Of a stretch of DNA of 64,000 nt, positions 42,901-54,530 are shown piece after piece. The translations under genes were made by a program, and so were the position numbers. The stretch spans positions 19,468,001 through 19,532,000 of the forward strand of contig OX377202.1 of assembly GCA_947396885.1 (NCBI GenBank), given 5' to 3'. Positions within the stretch are counted from its first letter, which is position 1. The number at the start of each line of letters is the position of its first letter. The notes beneath the pieces were generated by a model. That model did no database searches, was not told where the DNA came from, and saw only the letters and a program-made list of their open reading frames with translations. Source of the DNA: Heligmosomoides polygyrus polygyrus. Taxonomy: Eukaryota; Nematoda; Chromadorea; Rhabditida; Heligmosomidae.

Positions 42901-45900
42901 TTAGTTCCAGAAATTAGACGACCTCTCGTCTAGTTTGTGCCTGTTACTAGTTTGTTAGTCGTAGTTATAAAGGACCATAATCCTAAAAACACACTGGAAT
43001 TCCGAGACGATTTACACTATTAGCGAAAATCTCTGTATATTTGGGACAAAACTCGTGGTGTTTTCGATAGACAAACAAACACCACTAATGAGGTCTGAAA
43101 TGGTCTAAACTGTTACAGATAATTTTTATTTTCTGTTTCTTAAATTATATAATGTTCATATTATTTTTATATTATGCATGCTTTATGTGAGGAGGACGTG
43201 CCGGCTGTCGCTTGAACCCGATACCAGGGGCAGGATTCATGAACTGCCGGAGGTAAATCCTACACCCATTTACCTCGACGGCCACTTGCCCGCCACTTTC
43301 CCTGAACTTACCCCTGTTTCTGACTCATGACGGTCAACGCAAGGGTTTTGCTTCACTGCCAATTTCTGACCCAACTGGCCCAATGCATCCCTCCGCTGGC
43401 CCGCTACCAGCTCTGAGCTGGCAACGGGTCAGGCTGGTTCGGATTACCCGTCCAGGGCAACCAAGCCTTCCATTCCTCTGGGGTCGGTGAATTGGAATTG
43501 ATTTGCCTGGGAAGGATAAAGCGCTGACTTGTTCATCGGCTGGTTACTGCAGCTCGTTGTTTGGTCATCAAGTACGCATTCAAATCGCCTCCACGACATC
43601 CCGTAGAAGTAGAATGCGTGGCGCCTCACAAATTGAGTAACGCCGTTCTTTATCCTTTATCCCTATCCTTATGTCTTATGTATCGCAATGCGCTAAGGGC
43701 CGATGATTATTTTTCAATTCTTCAAAAAATTAACCTTTGAAGAGTTGTCATTGTGACCTTGCAGACGAACATTTGTGTGCTTTTCACATCATACATGGAA
43801 TTGCTTGAGAGAAAAAAACAGGAGCTCCACTGAAGTTGTGCGTAGCTTTCCGCACAACCTCCGCCATTGGTTCTCTTAGCGTTTCCCCGCGAATTTTGAA
43901 CCTTCTCCGCAAGTGAGCCGCTCTCGGTGAATATTGCTGACAGCCAAGCTCAGCAAGTCAGCCAAGCTTTTTGTTTGATTGTGTTTGATGAATTGGAATT
44001 ACATTTGTGTGACAAGGAGAAAACCAATTGGCGTTTCCCATCGAATGACCAACTGAGGTTATTCTAGAGGCCAAATACGCATTCAAACGACCTCTACAAA
44101 ATTCACATAGAAGAAGAAAACGCGGCGCACCCCAAATGTGGATCAATTTATAGCAACCTCTATTGTTAATCCTTTTCATTTGAAAGTCAGGCCATTGAAA
44201 TTCTACCTCTGTTAGGTGTGTCTAGTCTTGGACATATTCGTGTTAAATGACTTTTCGCATTAAGCGCTTGTCATTGGAATTGGGTATTCAGAGGCCGAAG
44301 GTCCAACCATAAGATTAAATGCTAAACGATGTAAAGCGCATAACTTTGAGCAAGGAGCAGAACATACTAGTTCCTGTACCTAGGCAGAGTGACGCGCCAA
44401 ACGAAACTTCAAAATTAGCGCCGTCTACTATTTCATGCAACCTCACGTACCTCGTCAACGATACGAGCAAATTTGGCCCGGAACTGGACCGAATACGCGG
44501 TGCTGCTGCCCGTCGATAGGTCGCCGAATCCTGCTCCTACTCTGCTTCAGCTCCGTCAAAAGAATGCCACGGATCCCGATCCTCAATTCGAGAATCCTCT
44601 CAACAGGACTCCCGAATACAATAGCGCCGTCGACAGGATGCCCGAATCTGCTCCTCTCCGAGAACCCTCTCGTCGAGACTCCACGAATCCCGCTCCTCCT
44701 TCCCTCCTCCTACGCTTTCCTGAGTCTGTCGACTCGACTTTGATGGGGAATTTGTTGTTTGTTTATGTAACTAAATAGGAATCGTTATTGTGTTATTGAC
44801 AGATAAAATTAACAGCATCAATATCGGGAGATGTAGCAAAACTGCAAAAGGAACGGCCACCGCTGCGACACTGAGAAATCAAAAAACCTTTATAACCAAT
44901 GTATTCACTGATTGACTGCCGATTGGCGGCAGGTGTTTTCGACTACGAGCTTGTTTATGCTGATTTCGAGAGCTCATTCGTACTCATGCACCCTGAGTCG
45001 ATCTTCAAGTTGTCATGCACAGGAAACCGAACATAATCTTCAAATTGTTGCAACCAGACACAGCTTGACAAAATCCCGCCGACTGAGCGATAATTTGCTG
45101 CTGTGCGGCACATTGACGAGATCTTGTCGGAAGATTTACGGCAGACTTAAATCGGTTGTTTGAAAGGCGGAAAGACAAATTAATTTTTATCGACCGGGTT
45201 GGGTTGGGTCAGATTCCAATTAATCAGCTGGGAGCCGAAGCGGATAAAGGATAAAGGATAAAGGACGGCGTTACTCAATCGTTTTTGGGATGCGCCACGC
45301 ATTCTACTTCTACGGGATGTCGTGGAGGCGATTTGAATGCGTATCTGGCCATAAAATGGCTTGCGGTGGCCAGTTGATGAACAAGTCAGCGCTTCATCCT
45401 TCCCAGACAAGTCTGGTACCAATTTACCGACCCCGGAAGGATGAAAGGGTTGGTTGGCCTGGGCGGGAAATCCGAACCAGGAACTTGGTATCGGGTGCAC
45501 GCGACAGTCGGCGCCTTCTCCGACTGCGCTACGCGCGCCCAAGTGGATACTAATCTTAATGTTAGAGAGCTAGATGGAGGAGGTGAGGGGTTGATTCACT
45601 CAATGCTTTGATTGGTTAGCGCTTCTTTCGCTACGCCCCTTGCAGAGCTTGGGCGAAAATCCGCTAAATTCCATAGACCTCGATCGATAATTTATTTCTT
45701 ATTCTTTATTATTCTATTAATTTTTTTTACAAAATTTGAAATCGAATTAAAAATTAAAATTAAATTAAAATTATCAAAATCAAATTTCACAGGATTTAAA
45801 ATTATTTGATCGATAATTGTTGTCCAATCGATGATATTGTTTGCTTGCTGTGAACGATATACATCGGCCAACATATTGGTGTATTCCCACCTCGATTGGT

Positions 45901-48900
45901 CTCCGGTGTGATAAGGGGAGGATGAGATGAGGTGGTATCGATAATATTGATCTATACCACCGCTCAAAGCTCATTAGGCTTGATTGCACGGACAGGCGGA
46001 CGCACAGACGGGCGCACAGACGGTTGGACAGATTGACAGACGCTAGGTCTTTTAGATACAGTAGGAGTGTCCAGTTTGTTGGCTGTTAGCGTTAGATTCT
46101 TGGAGGCATAGTTCAGCGGTAGTTTTCAGATTTTTGCCATCTCAGCTTTAGGGTGGATTTGCTTGATTTTTCCATATATTTTTTTGATTGAACATACCGG
46201 CGATATTTGTTTTATGGGTGTGGCCCCTTTTGCGAACAAATGATTTGTTTTTAACGTAAAATAAGTTGTAGGTAGCTCGATCCTCGCTACATTAGTCTCT
46301 ATGACCCTTCCTCTTATATTATTTTAATATATTTTTCCAAATAAATGAAAAATATTAGTTTATGCCTTCAAGCCGGAAATTTTGTAAAAGAAAACCTGGT
46401 TTTAGAATAGTAATCAGCTGTAGAACAGCGCTCATGTAGTAGCGTATTCTTCTGATTTTCATTTGAAATTATTTTGAATTTCAGATGTCTGAGTCAGAAG
46501 GCGTTCCGTTCACGTCGTATTGGCACCGAAGGTCAGGTGATTTCACGACTACTCACCGACTACGATCCGTCGACTCGTCCGCCCGTTCGAGGTTGTCATC
46601 CAGCCCTAGAATTCGTTGTCTGCTTCAGAGGCAGTAAGGCTTCCGCTACCAATCCATGCTTTCTACTAACATACACAGCAAGTAGTCGTCTAGTTGTTCT
46701 AAACTTACTACAGATATTATACTGATATGCTTTGCTGATCTAACGCTCCCTTCTCAAATATCTAGTTCGACAAGAAATGTCCAACTTCTAGACAATGCTG
46801 ATCACTCGTCTATTCTGGTGATTACGAACATCTTCATCAATCGAGTCAACTGGCAGGAGAGCCGAGCGGTAATGATGAATTATTGGCTTCTTCTTTTCGC
46901 TTCTGTAAGGTCGTTTCTAGCTGCTAATCGTTCTTTGAGATGTCACACCAGCCGCCGTTGTGGGCGAGGGTGTTCGCGTCATAGAAATAATGGCACGCCG
47001 GCTGTTGTGACTGAAGGAAAAGGGATCGCGGAGAGATTCGTTTTCTGATCGCGAATGCATTTAGGAAGTGGATCTGTACCTGCGACAGCAGTGGGAGGAC
47101 GGCCGACTACAGTACGAGGTCGATCCGAGGGAGGAGATCGACCAGGTTGGACAGCTTTCTACTGTCTTTCACACCCTTCATGGTCATAGGTTTTTTGGAA
47201 AATCTTCTTTTGTTGCATCCCTCAGAAGACGTGTGCTTTAAGAGGAATAAAGCCTTCCTCGAAAAGCCTAATGAAAAGGCTACTCGCTCATAGTTCTGGA
47301 CGAGATGGTGTAACAGAATTGTGCTAAAATTTCTGCTCAGCTAAGTTAAAACCTTTATGGCTCCTACTCTTGTGCAAAATGCGTCTTATGACCAAATTAA
47401 TAGTACAACTACGATTGTAGAAGGGACGCAAAAAATGTGACTTGTGTGCTGCAAATTTCGGGGATAACAGTATTTTTCATCTTAAATGCACCTTGTTTCA
47501 ATCACTTTCATTCACTTCGTAGAGGGCACTTGTTGGCTATAAACATAATTCAGAATGTTCCCTTTCTACAGCTGCATCAGTTTGCTAAGCTGTTGTTCTT
47601 TTCTTTAATGTGAAGCGCACCTCCACGTGCATCAAAATCCGTAATTTTTAAAATCAAATTGGAAGCTTTTTAAGTAAAATTGGACAATTTTCGGACACTT
47701 TTCAAATGAAACTGGACACTTTTTAAGCTAGGTTTAAGACTTTGAAATTAAAGTGAACTCTTCTAAATCGAAACTGCCTTCACGCAGGTTAAACTACAAA
47801 TTTAATATAATAGCTAGAATACTTTTTTGTTTAAGGAAATTTAATTTAACTTAATTAGAAATTTTTAGTTTACCTGCCCAATAAGTATCATAATTATACA
47901 AAATTTTTATTTGTAGAGAAAAAATTTTGTTTTAAAGTGCAGCAGAGAGGCAAGAATATGACCTATAGCGCATTGAAAAATCACGTCGTGCCAACATCAC
48001 TGAAAAAGTTCGCTTCCACTTTTATTTGACTGATACTTAAAGTTCCACTAACATCAATTATTAAAGTAAGGATGTTTGTGTTCTTTAAAGTTGTTCTCGT
48101 TGTACTGCTATTAGGTGTCAAATTCATGTAAACAGAATTTCTGATATCAGTCGAACAAAAATCGTGATGTCTTAGGTGAGGGCATGGCGCATCTCTTTTT
48201 TGGCACTAAAAAATGATCGCATTCGTTCTTTTCCAAACAAGCTTAAAACCATTATTCTTCTTTGAAAATAAGCATTTTATAAAATTTTAAACGATGGGCT
48301 CACTTATTGTGTAGATCAAGTAAAACTTTAAGGAAAGTCATACTAAAATTTTCCTTGATCAAAAAATCATTCTAACCTTTTTGGTAAAAAAGCTTCTTTT
48401 AATTTGGAAGAGCTTACTTTGATTTGAAAAGTATTAGGCTAACTTAGAAGAGTGTCCAACTTAAAAAACTGAAAAAACTGAAAGCATTGAAAAATGCACA
48501 ATTTTACGTGAAATTGGTATATATATATATAAACAAATTAATAAATAAGTAAAAAATAACAGGTAAAGAGGTGTTTGATGCATTAGCCTCCTCTATCTCC
48601 TCCACGCTCTTTTTGCCTGGAAAGGCTGTTCAATCAAACTCATATAATTAATGCGTAGTCGGTGATTCGTGTAAAATTAATAGCTCCAGCTCTGCCGGCA
48701 TACTTCTTGTTTTCCACTTGATACATGTTTTTGACAACATTTCATATTCACACAATCGGAGCATTGTGAGTGGCAGTGAGAAGAAATGAAGGATTTATCC
48801 TTGTTGGAGGGGGGGGGGGAAGGGGAGGAAGGAAATCGTCAGCAGAAAATCGAAACAATTCTAAACCGTGTGGCCTCTTCCGGCTAGAAAAATGCGAAGA

Positions 48901-49570
48901 AAGGTCATGTCGTAGCCCACCTTTCGGGGGTGTCTTTGTAAACTAATTAGTTCATTCTCAGTTTTGCCGTCGTCAATGAAACTAGTGGAGTCCCCTCACT
49001 AACAACCAAAACTGTAATCAAAAATAAATAAACCTCACTTGAAACTAGAACTAGAATATGTAGATTCGAAACGTACTGTACTATACCTGTAAAATCTTTG
49101 GTTTAGTTGAAAATAAAGATGAAAATAAAGATGGTTTAGTTTTTATTTGATTATTTTTCAAAGCTATGTATTCAAAGCACATAATAGTGGGCCAAAACCA
49201 AGCATTAAAAACAATCGTTAGAAAGCTTGGCAATAAAGAAGAAATTATTAATGGAGCTGAACACTAGGAACAGACTCCAAAATAAATACTAACAAATAGA
49301 AGAGAAAAGCTAGGATTATTACTTGATTTTTTCTACAACCAGCAAGAAAGTGTTCCATAAGAGGTTTTTCACACAAGGACTAGTATAGCAAGGGCTAGCA
49401 TTTACTATACTTTATTTACTTCACAGATTACAGGTTCTTTAGGTGTCAGTTCCAAGCAATCGCAAGATCTGGATGCCCGACACCTACTTTTCCACGGGGA
49501 ATGAGATTAAAGGCGGAAATCGGCACAGTGTCGTCATCGAACCTTCCGGATACGTCCGCTCGTCAGAACA
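39959..49570 (+). CDS. Cys-loop ligand-gated ion channel subunit, N-terminal part (5 exons)
   Basis: Exons at 39959-40005, 46485-46591, 46792-46868, 47065-47145 and 49443-49570, phase-consistent. Exon 1 encodes a signal peptide, MTAMRGILLLLLIVTG, and ends at a consensus donor (GTAAGT). Exon 2 gives EGQVISRLLTDYDPSTRPP, the first helix and 'DYD-x-RPP' region of Cys-loop receptors. Exon 3 has the first beta strands (LVITNIFINRVNWQESRA). Exon 4 gives EVDLYLRQQWEDGRLQYE. Exon 5 gives NRKIWMPDTYFSTGNEIK, the 'W-x-PD-x-F/Y' motif, then HSVVIEPSGYVRSSE. The Cys-loop and four membrane segments should follow but I could not find them before the gap at 57980. The gene therefore continues outside, is split by the assembly, or is broken. 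Ligand and charge selectivity cannot be read from this part; the motifs fit the GABA/glutamate/amine-gated branch. Expected role: postsynaptic membrane receptor. The donor of exon 2 (GTTGTC) is weak. Confidence 0.82.
40808..40844 (-). ncRNA. Degenerate hammerhead-like motif, left arm of PLE
   Basis: On the - strand: AGGCT, CTAAAGA (core G changed to A), A, GGCG-ATCT-CGCC stem II, GAAC (one A lost), GTA, AGCCT. Stems I and II are intact but both catalytic core segments are damaged. Confidence 0.55.
40918..41406 (-). CDS. GIY-YIG endonuclease domain of Penelope-like element (162 aa, open)
   Basis: Uninterrupted frame. Residues ~38-50 carry a cysteine cluster (CVTPNCVVCPAG). Then comes SGTVYRITCHSCGEKYIGEA (the GIY-YIG core in its PLE form, 'Y-x-I-x-C ... 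YIGE'), followed by RPLHVRAKEHME (catalytic Arg and the H/E region) and KALEAFWIQATDPQINRKGE (conserved C-terminal Glu and the 'INRKGE' end). In PLEs this domain follows the reverse transcriptase and nicks target DNA. Here only the C-terminal domain survives, and the apparent ATG lies in the inverted arm, so this is a fragment rather than a stand-alone gene. Confidence 0.85.
   Translation of the reverse strand: MRPIRRTQDESVILMELPLRSLKCRLVRNRMYDRLCVTPNCVVCPAGREGDCAVSGTVYRITCHSCGEKYIGEASRPLHVRAKEHMEGKQRSRVSTALGGHRVNAHHGGNFEVKFEILAREPQTSARKALEAFWIQATDPQINRKGECLYITRESPTHLVYV
41467..41504 (+). ncRNA. Hammerhead-ribozyme-like motif, right arm of PLE (ACGU subtype)
   Basis: Order: AGGCT (stem I), CTGAAGA (CUGANGA core), one extra A, GGCG-ATCT-CGCC (stem II, 4 bp), GAAA, C, GTA (cleavage triplet), AGCCT (stem I, 5 bp perfect). 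The layout is that of the minimal type-I hammerheads known from Penelope-like elements, with almost no stem III. ACGU at the GAAA/cleavage junction is self-complementary and would form stem III in a dimer. The extra A before stem II should be compared with published PLE hammerheads. Confidence 0.68.
41630..42400 (+). mobile_element. LINE (Jockey/CR1-type) 3' end with TAAA-rich tail
   Basis: An open frame at 41666-42250 encodes the last part of a non-LTR retrotransposon reverse transcriptase. It includes LSFDSHYRSIVKKANYRIYN, then AYKTYVRPVVESGVTVFNPV (the 'YVRP-x-E' motif) and DIDFLEGVQNSFTRKLV, followed by a C-terminal 'RR-KADL' region. It stops at 42250. A (TAAA)-type tail follows at about 42373-42398, as expected for a LINE 3' end. 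The catalytic fingers/palm and endonuclease are missing: a 5'-truncated insertion on the + strand inside the channel gene's first intron. Confidence 0.82.
43188..43675 (+). repeat. SINE-A copy interrupted by ~200 bp
   Basis: Head part GCCGGCTGTCGCTTGAACCC at 43200, then unrelated sequence to about 43430. It resumes with CCAAGCCTTCCATTCCTCTG and a full body to CCGTTCTTTATCCTTTATCC. Confidence 0.7.
43970..44165 (+). repeat. SINE-A 3' fragment
   Basis: GATGAATTGGAATTACATTT, then GCCAAATACGCATTCAAACG and AAACGCGGCGCACCCCAAAT. Confidence 0.6.
44165..46484. other. Channel intron 1, distal part
   Basis: Besides the SINE at 45244-45540, 44510-44715 has loose repeats around TCGCCGAATCCTGCTCC and CCCGAATCTGCTCCTCTCCG, with an open frame of 101 codons whose origin I do not recognise. 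45660-45800 is very AT-rich. Confidence 0.4.
45244..45540 (-). repeat. SINE-A copy, well preserved
   Basis: Three GGATAAA units at the tail (45242-45262), intact body and head (GTGCACGCGACAGTCGGCGC, CGACTGCGCTACGCGCGCCC). Flanks show only an imperfect duplication. Confidence 0.85.
47630..48530. repeat. Foldback copy of the GTGTCCAATTTGAC family in channel intron 4
   Basis: Left arm 47640-47900 (AAATTGGACAATTTTCGGAC, AAATGAAACTGGACACTTTT). Right arm 48250-48530 (AGAGTGTCCAACTTAAAAAA). The centre contains AAGGATGTTTGTGTTCTTTA, the inverse of the centre block at 7560. Confidence 0.55.
48531..49442. other. Channel intron 4, distal part; nothing recognised
   Basis: AT-rich, with a G-run near 48808-48819. 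No exon, RNA gene or named repeat identified. Confidence 0.4.
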
Positions 49571-50906
49571 GTCAGTTTCAGGGAGTACTTCGACTATGCT
49601 TTGTTGACTTGTTTTGCTGTGCTTTTCTAATCGATTATTGATTATTTATGGCTAGAGTTCTTGAACTGCATCGCGAAGTTTTTTCTTCTCTAATATTGAC
49701 AAGGCCCTTTCCGAAGACTATTGAAGGCGGGTCACCGAGTAGAAGCAGCAGCGTTTGGCTCTCAGCCGACCTTATCGTTAGATGCCTCGATCAGAACAAA
49801 GGTCTTCTGGAAGTTGCCTGTAGGTACGCCTTCGTGTCGCAGCTGTGGCTATTCATCGTCTACGACAAGCCTTTTCTTACTCCTGGATGTAGCTGAACCG
49901 AGCCGCCGAGCTGGCCCGGTACTCCTGTGATGCAATGCGTACCTGGCCACGAGACGACCACGTTGTAGCTGCGCTGCGCTGTTTCGAGCTGTTTATTCGT
50001 ACACTGGAGGAAGTATAGGCGGTGTCAGCTGTCGCTCGTTTTTGCCGTATGACGGCGGCCGTTTGTAATGCCGTCGACGACGAAGAGACGTTCCTGATCG
50101 CCTGCGCCCTCGTCATGGACTGAGGGTGGATGTGTATGTTTGTGGTACTTGCTGGATGGACGCTGTAACGGGGACGGGAAGGTGACGAAAACATGCATTA
50201 ATCCCCATTCGTGATTATGTAGGTGTGCTCTTTGTACACTCACCGGACGGGTATACACGAACGGCGAAAAACAATGGAAGAAGCAGGAGCTCAGGCTGTA
50301 GTTAATGAGGCTCATCACCTTGCCACCTACAGGGCTCCTGAGAGGCAACAGAGAGTGAAACCATGCAGCTCTGATTTTTGTTTTCAGAGCTCTTGGGAAA
50401 TAAGAAAATGAAGTAAGGGGCGTGTATCAGGGGTGTACACAACGTTCTAGGCGTTAAAGCTTTTTTAATTTATAATTTTCTATTTTCTTTTTCGTTAAAT
50501 TTCCAGTAAATCGTTAAATTTCGGTGAAACGTATAATTAGCTGCGAATTATTATTTCACATAAAAAGATAGGAAAAACGTTTTATATTCATCCGAATATA
50601 AAACGTGACCTAGATCACTTCATCGTTGGTGTAGAACGCAACGGTTTTGCATAAAACATTTAATTTCGTGCAATACAAAACGCAGTTTGACGCTGTCCTA
50701 CAGGATGATCCCCTCCGAGAACACTTGTTTCGAATTGTTTATTAAAAATACAATTAAAAGCTTATCAGTAGAACGTCAGCGTTCAGAAAAGGTAGCTTTC
50801 TAAAAAATGTTGTTGACAGCGCTTTTTGTAAATCGTTTACAATACGCCCAGCAGCCGAAAACATTCTCTCCGTCTTGACTGTATCAGGTGGAGAGCGAAA
50901 GTATTA
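49571..50906. other. No confident gene; possible unassigned exon
   Basis: 49893-50020 (+) reads AELARYSCDAMRTWPRDDHV and on to FELFIRTLEEV, then a stop. After the stop the same frame continues AVARFCRMTAAVCNAV. It has protein-like helical composition but does not match the expected next channel exon (Cys-loop) and lacks good splice signals. Confidence 0.25.
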
Positions 50907-50908
50907 TA

Positions 50909-52157
50909 TTAGGTTGAGTCATAAATTTTGTAACAAAATTTTCTTCCAGCAAAAATAAGATTATACCACCAAATAAACATAATGACTTAAACGAGGTAAT
51001 TGCCGTTATTCTCAATGAGTTTCTTCCCCTTTTCATGAACTTAGTGGATTACATCTCCTTAGAATTTGGTTGCTTTCGACCTGCAGAAGTCGTGTACCAC
51101 CGCCGCGACCTCGTCGACTTCGGCGAAGCGCCCACCATGGAGAAAGTGATCCAACAACCGAAGCAGATAGTAGTCAGGCGGTGCAATGCTTGGAGTGTAT
51201 GGTGGTTGCTTGATGTTAGTCCAGCCTGATTCCTAGATTTTTGCCAGTGTCTGAAGTGCCGTAAGCGGTCAGCCGTTGCTCTGGTGGAAGAAACATAGGC
51301 TCGTATCGCCTTCTTTCTCCACCAATTTTTGCTGGATCTGGTTGAGTTGTTGGCGAAAACGAGCGTCGAGGATGGCTTGACTACGTGGAGCAGCTCCCAG
51401 TGCACTGGACCATTACGCATCCACCGAACGCACAGCAGGACCTTCTTTCGGTGGAGCTCCGGTTTTGACATCAGAACCCTCAGCTCGTTCCGTTCCAGCT
51501 ATTGCTTTAAGGCTTCACAGTTGTAGTGAAGCATCCCCTTTTCATCGCTGGTAACCATTCGATCTAGGCCTCCTCGCTTGAACCGCTGCCGGAGCTCTCG
51601 GAAGTCGGAAGCACATCGATTTGCTTGCGATTCCGTCAAAGCATGAGGCACTGACGAAGGCAATTTTCGCGACCTTCCAATTTACCTCAGCCGAAGAGCG
51701 GTGGATCACTGGGAGATGTGAGGATCAGCTGTAAAAACTAGCGTGGTTTGAGAAGAATTCGACTTGATGGATTGGCGCAGGCCCCTTCCTTAGTCTTCCC
51801 GGGAGTGGTTTGACTTTGTTGCCCTTCTGGCCGGAAAGGAAATTCTGATATCACTTCCAGTAATTTGTTCGGTTAGGAGTGAGCCTGCCGGTGACTTCCT
51901 AAATGTGCTTGACCCCCTTCGCTGGGTTGCTGCTGAGCTTGAACTAATTGAAAATGAAATCACACACTTTTTCACTTTGAGTGGTCATGGCTCTAGTTGA
52001 TAACACTTTTCAACTGCACAAGGAAACTTAACGATTCATAACTCAAAATAATCGCTAGGAAACAAGTTTTCAAACAGAATATAAAATATATCTTCTACTA
52101 CTTTACTTTGAGTTCAAGGAAGGGCAGAAATGTTGCAAAATTTATGATTCAACCTAA
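50909..52157 (-). mobile_element. Full-length mariner element with a broken transposase
   Basis: Terminal inverted repeats begin TTAGGTTGAGTCATAAATTT (left) and, read inward from the right end, TTAGGTTGAATCATAAATTT. TA dinucleotides flank both ends (50907-50908 and 52158-52159), the mariner target-site duplication. Length is 1,249 bp, normal for the family. On the - strand the transposase begins MTTQSEKVCDFIFN near 51991. It can be followed only in pieces through stops and frame changes, including SKPELHRKKVLLCV and, near 51150, PPYTPSIAPPDYYLL (the third-aspartate region). It is therefore inactive. Confidence 0.88.
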
Positions 52158-53139
52158 TATTTTGGGATAAGCAGCGTCAAGTGAGGATAGCTCGACCTTA
52201 CGATTCCTGCCTTATCAGTATCTTATGGTTAGTGGATTCATCGACCTGCTTGGCGCTTCGGCGGGAACCTTTCTAGCTCCTAAAAACATTCATTCTAAAA
52301 ATTCAAATACGCCGTAGAAGGTATGGAAAATAGGATTCGCCGTTGAGCCTGAATTTACGGGAGCAGGCTCATAGGTCAAACCTAAAAATATTGACATTGG
52401 AGCGCAATATCTTCTCGCCAAGGCCTGTTCATACTTCATGGCAAGAGCGAATAAGAGAACAGTCTTCTAGGCAAATCATACGTATCAATTTTTGCCGAGC
52501 GATTGCTCAGCAGAAATCGATACATATGGTTTCAGTGAACGACCAGTCGCTCCCATCGCTCACGCCGCGATGTTTGAACAGGAACAGGTTCTAGAACAGC
52601 TTGCCTTTTTTATCCTTGCTGATTTTAATAGTTTTTCAGGAGCGGTCCTAATTGGGAGGGTGAGGCCTGCAGCCCTAGTGAAGACTAAGAAGAAAAATGA
52701 TATGCTTATTGAGAAAATGACAAACTTATTGAGAAATCCCTTAAAATTTTTGTTAAATTTCTGAAAATTTCAGTTAAGTCGTTAAGCCAGATTTTAACGA
52801 GAAATACCGTTAATTCGTTAAAGCGTTAACCGTTAAATGTGTACCCTGATCTGCATGATTGAGCAAACAGTCCTGGCTGGTTTTTTCTTTTTTCTGGAGG
52901 TCATATCAAGACATATTCCTATTAAAACATGGTAGAGTGATTCTGATAAATTGCCTAGAGAAGAATGCAGACGCGCATTTACCAGCATGAAATGTATTCA
53001 CCTGTATCATCTCAATTTTTCAAAACTATTTGCAAGCTGTCGTCTTTCGGGTCGGTGATTTAGTACTGGGTTTGTCTGAATAGGATGAAACAGAGGTGTC
53101 CGCTGCTTCCACGATATTAAGAAAAAAAGAATGCTTCTC

Positions 53140-53560
53140 AAAAGGGTTTTATACCATTTTCACGTTAAATTCGACACTCTTCGAACTAGCCTTACGCTTT
53201 TGAAATCGAACTGAACATCTTCCAAATCAAAATGAGCTCCTTCCACATTAAACTGGACTATCCAGAAAGGTTAGGACAATTTTTGTTCAAAGAAAATTTC
53301 AGTACGACTTTGTTTGAAGTTTTAATTCACCTGCCGAATAAGTGAACGCGTTGTTTAAAATATTATAAAATCCTTATTTTTTGAGGAGTAAACTGGACTT
53401 TGTGGACAAAACCTGTTGTCAAGAACACACTCAAGCTCACTTTCATGCCTCAGATAAGCAGCTTTTACACTATCAATCAAGTAAAAATCGCGACAAGTTT
53501 TTCGAGTGCGTGGTGCGTTTTCATCTTCATCTGCACCAGGTGACTTCTGCCTTGGTAATA
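53140..53560. repeat. Single-arm copy of the GTGTCCAATTTGAC family
   Basis: ACCATTTTCACGTTAAATTC, CATCTTCCAAATCAAAATGA and AGAACACACTCAAGCTCACT match blocks of the copy at 7090-7600, in the same orientation. Confidence 0.5.
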
Positions 53561-53789
53561 AAGTGAAAGTGAAGAGTATAAAATCAGAAACTTTTGCTTT
53601 TTGTCAAAGTGGTACTTTTGCTTTGTTAAGCTTTGATATGAAATCTAATTTATTGTTTTTGCCTAAAAACTAAAAATTTTGCAAAACCACTGCGCGCTTT
53701 CGGGGACCAGAACAAAAAAATTCAGAGAATGTTATACCATATTTTTCTTTAAAAAAATTGTTCAGCGTGTTTCTTCTTTAAGCTGTTCA

Positions 53790-54065
53790 CCAAGATTGTT
53801 AAACAGGCTTTACTTCGGCTGACGTTTCGGCGTCTTCGCCTTCTTCGGAGCCTCGAAAAGTCGAGAACTTTAGTGAAACTATTTCCCCAAACACCATTCC
53901 ATCATACAGAATAGCATTCTCAAGGCAGCTAGAGTAAAGAACCGGTGTCCCAGGTACAGCGTATCAACTAACCTTTCGGGTGGGTGCCGACGAGCACCAC
54001 CAGTCACCCGCAGGTGGAGATAGACGTCGGTGAATGAGTTTAGCCTCGGATGCCACCCGACTTAA
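53790..54065 (-). mobile_element. Third Penelope-like 3'-end fragment
   Basis: On the - strand this reads as a typical PLE 3' terminal segment, ending in the hammerhead-like motif at 53817-53852. It has no GIY-YIG domain and several stops. Upstream sequence gives a decayed reading EAKLIHRRLSPP, with ENAILYDGM nearer the motif. Confidence 0.5.
53817..53852 (-). ncRNA. Hammerhead-like motif of third PLE fragment
   Basis: On the - strand: GGCT, CCGAAGA (core U changed to C), A, GGCG-AAGA-CGCC (perfect 4-bp stem II with a different loop from the 41.5-kb copy), GAAAC, GTC (the preferred hammerhead cleavage triplet), AGCC (4-bp stem I). The loop differs while the stem stays paired, which supports conserved structure. 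One core base is mutated. Confidence 0.6.
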
Positions 54066-54454
54066 GTACCCTGGAGGTTAAAAAAAATGTAAAAAATTGT
54101 TCTTTCCATCTTCTAGAGTCTGTAGTTTAACCTTCCAAGGGAGGCCATGAACTTCCCCAAAGATTCTCAACGTGACCTATATGGTCTTGTAGAGCATCGG
54201 ACGAGGATCACAGAACTGTGCTTCGTTTTTGCTTCGGGCCACTGGGTGGTCCGAAAATGGCAAAAAATGGCACCGCTTCAGAGCGGGCTGATAAGGCAAA
54301 CGTGACACCTGGAATGGCCCTGTCGTGCCCTGAACGTAACTTACAAAAGGTTTGGAGCCCAAATTATAGTTTGATTATAGTAACTTCTTACGTTTCCTAG
54401 ACGAAGCTGCAGTGTACATTCAAGTGATTCAATTGCCGCCGCTTGCGGCAGCGA

Positions 54455-54530
54455 TTGGATGGTCTAGTGAGTAGCGTGGAGGACTTGCCGGAGGGGGTCG
54501 AGGGTTCGATTCCGGAGGTGGGGTTTCTGG
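54455..54530 (+). repeat. tRNA-like segment
   Basis: A-box-like TGGTCTAGTGAGTAGCGTGG and B-box-like GAGGGTTCGATTCCGG at near-tRNA spacing. A clean acceptor stem is not seen, so a SINE head is more likely than a functional tRNA. Confidence 0.5.

Noticed and set aside
45180..45542. Open frame of 120 codons on - (PIPSSWFGFPAQANQPFHPS...), with similar frames at 15.2, 19.1, 54.6 kb and elsewhere
   Set aside because: All lie in SINE-A copies; the 'conserved protein' is the translated repeat.
49893..50020. Next exon of the ion-channel gene (Cys-loop)
   Set aside because: A Cys-rich open stretch exists but the phase does not join exon 5 without a stop, and the spacing of Cys, Pro and Asp does not match the Cys-loop.
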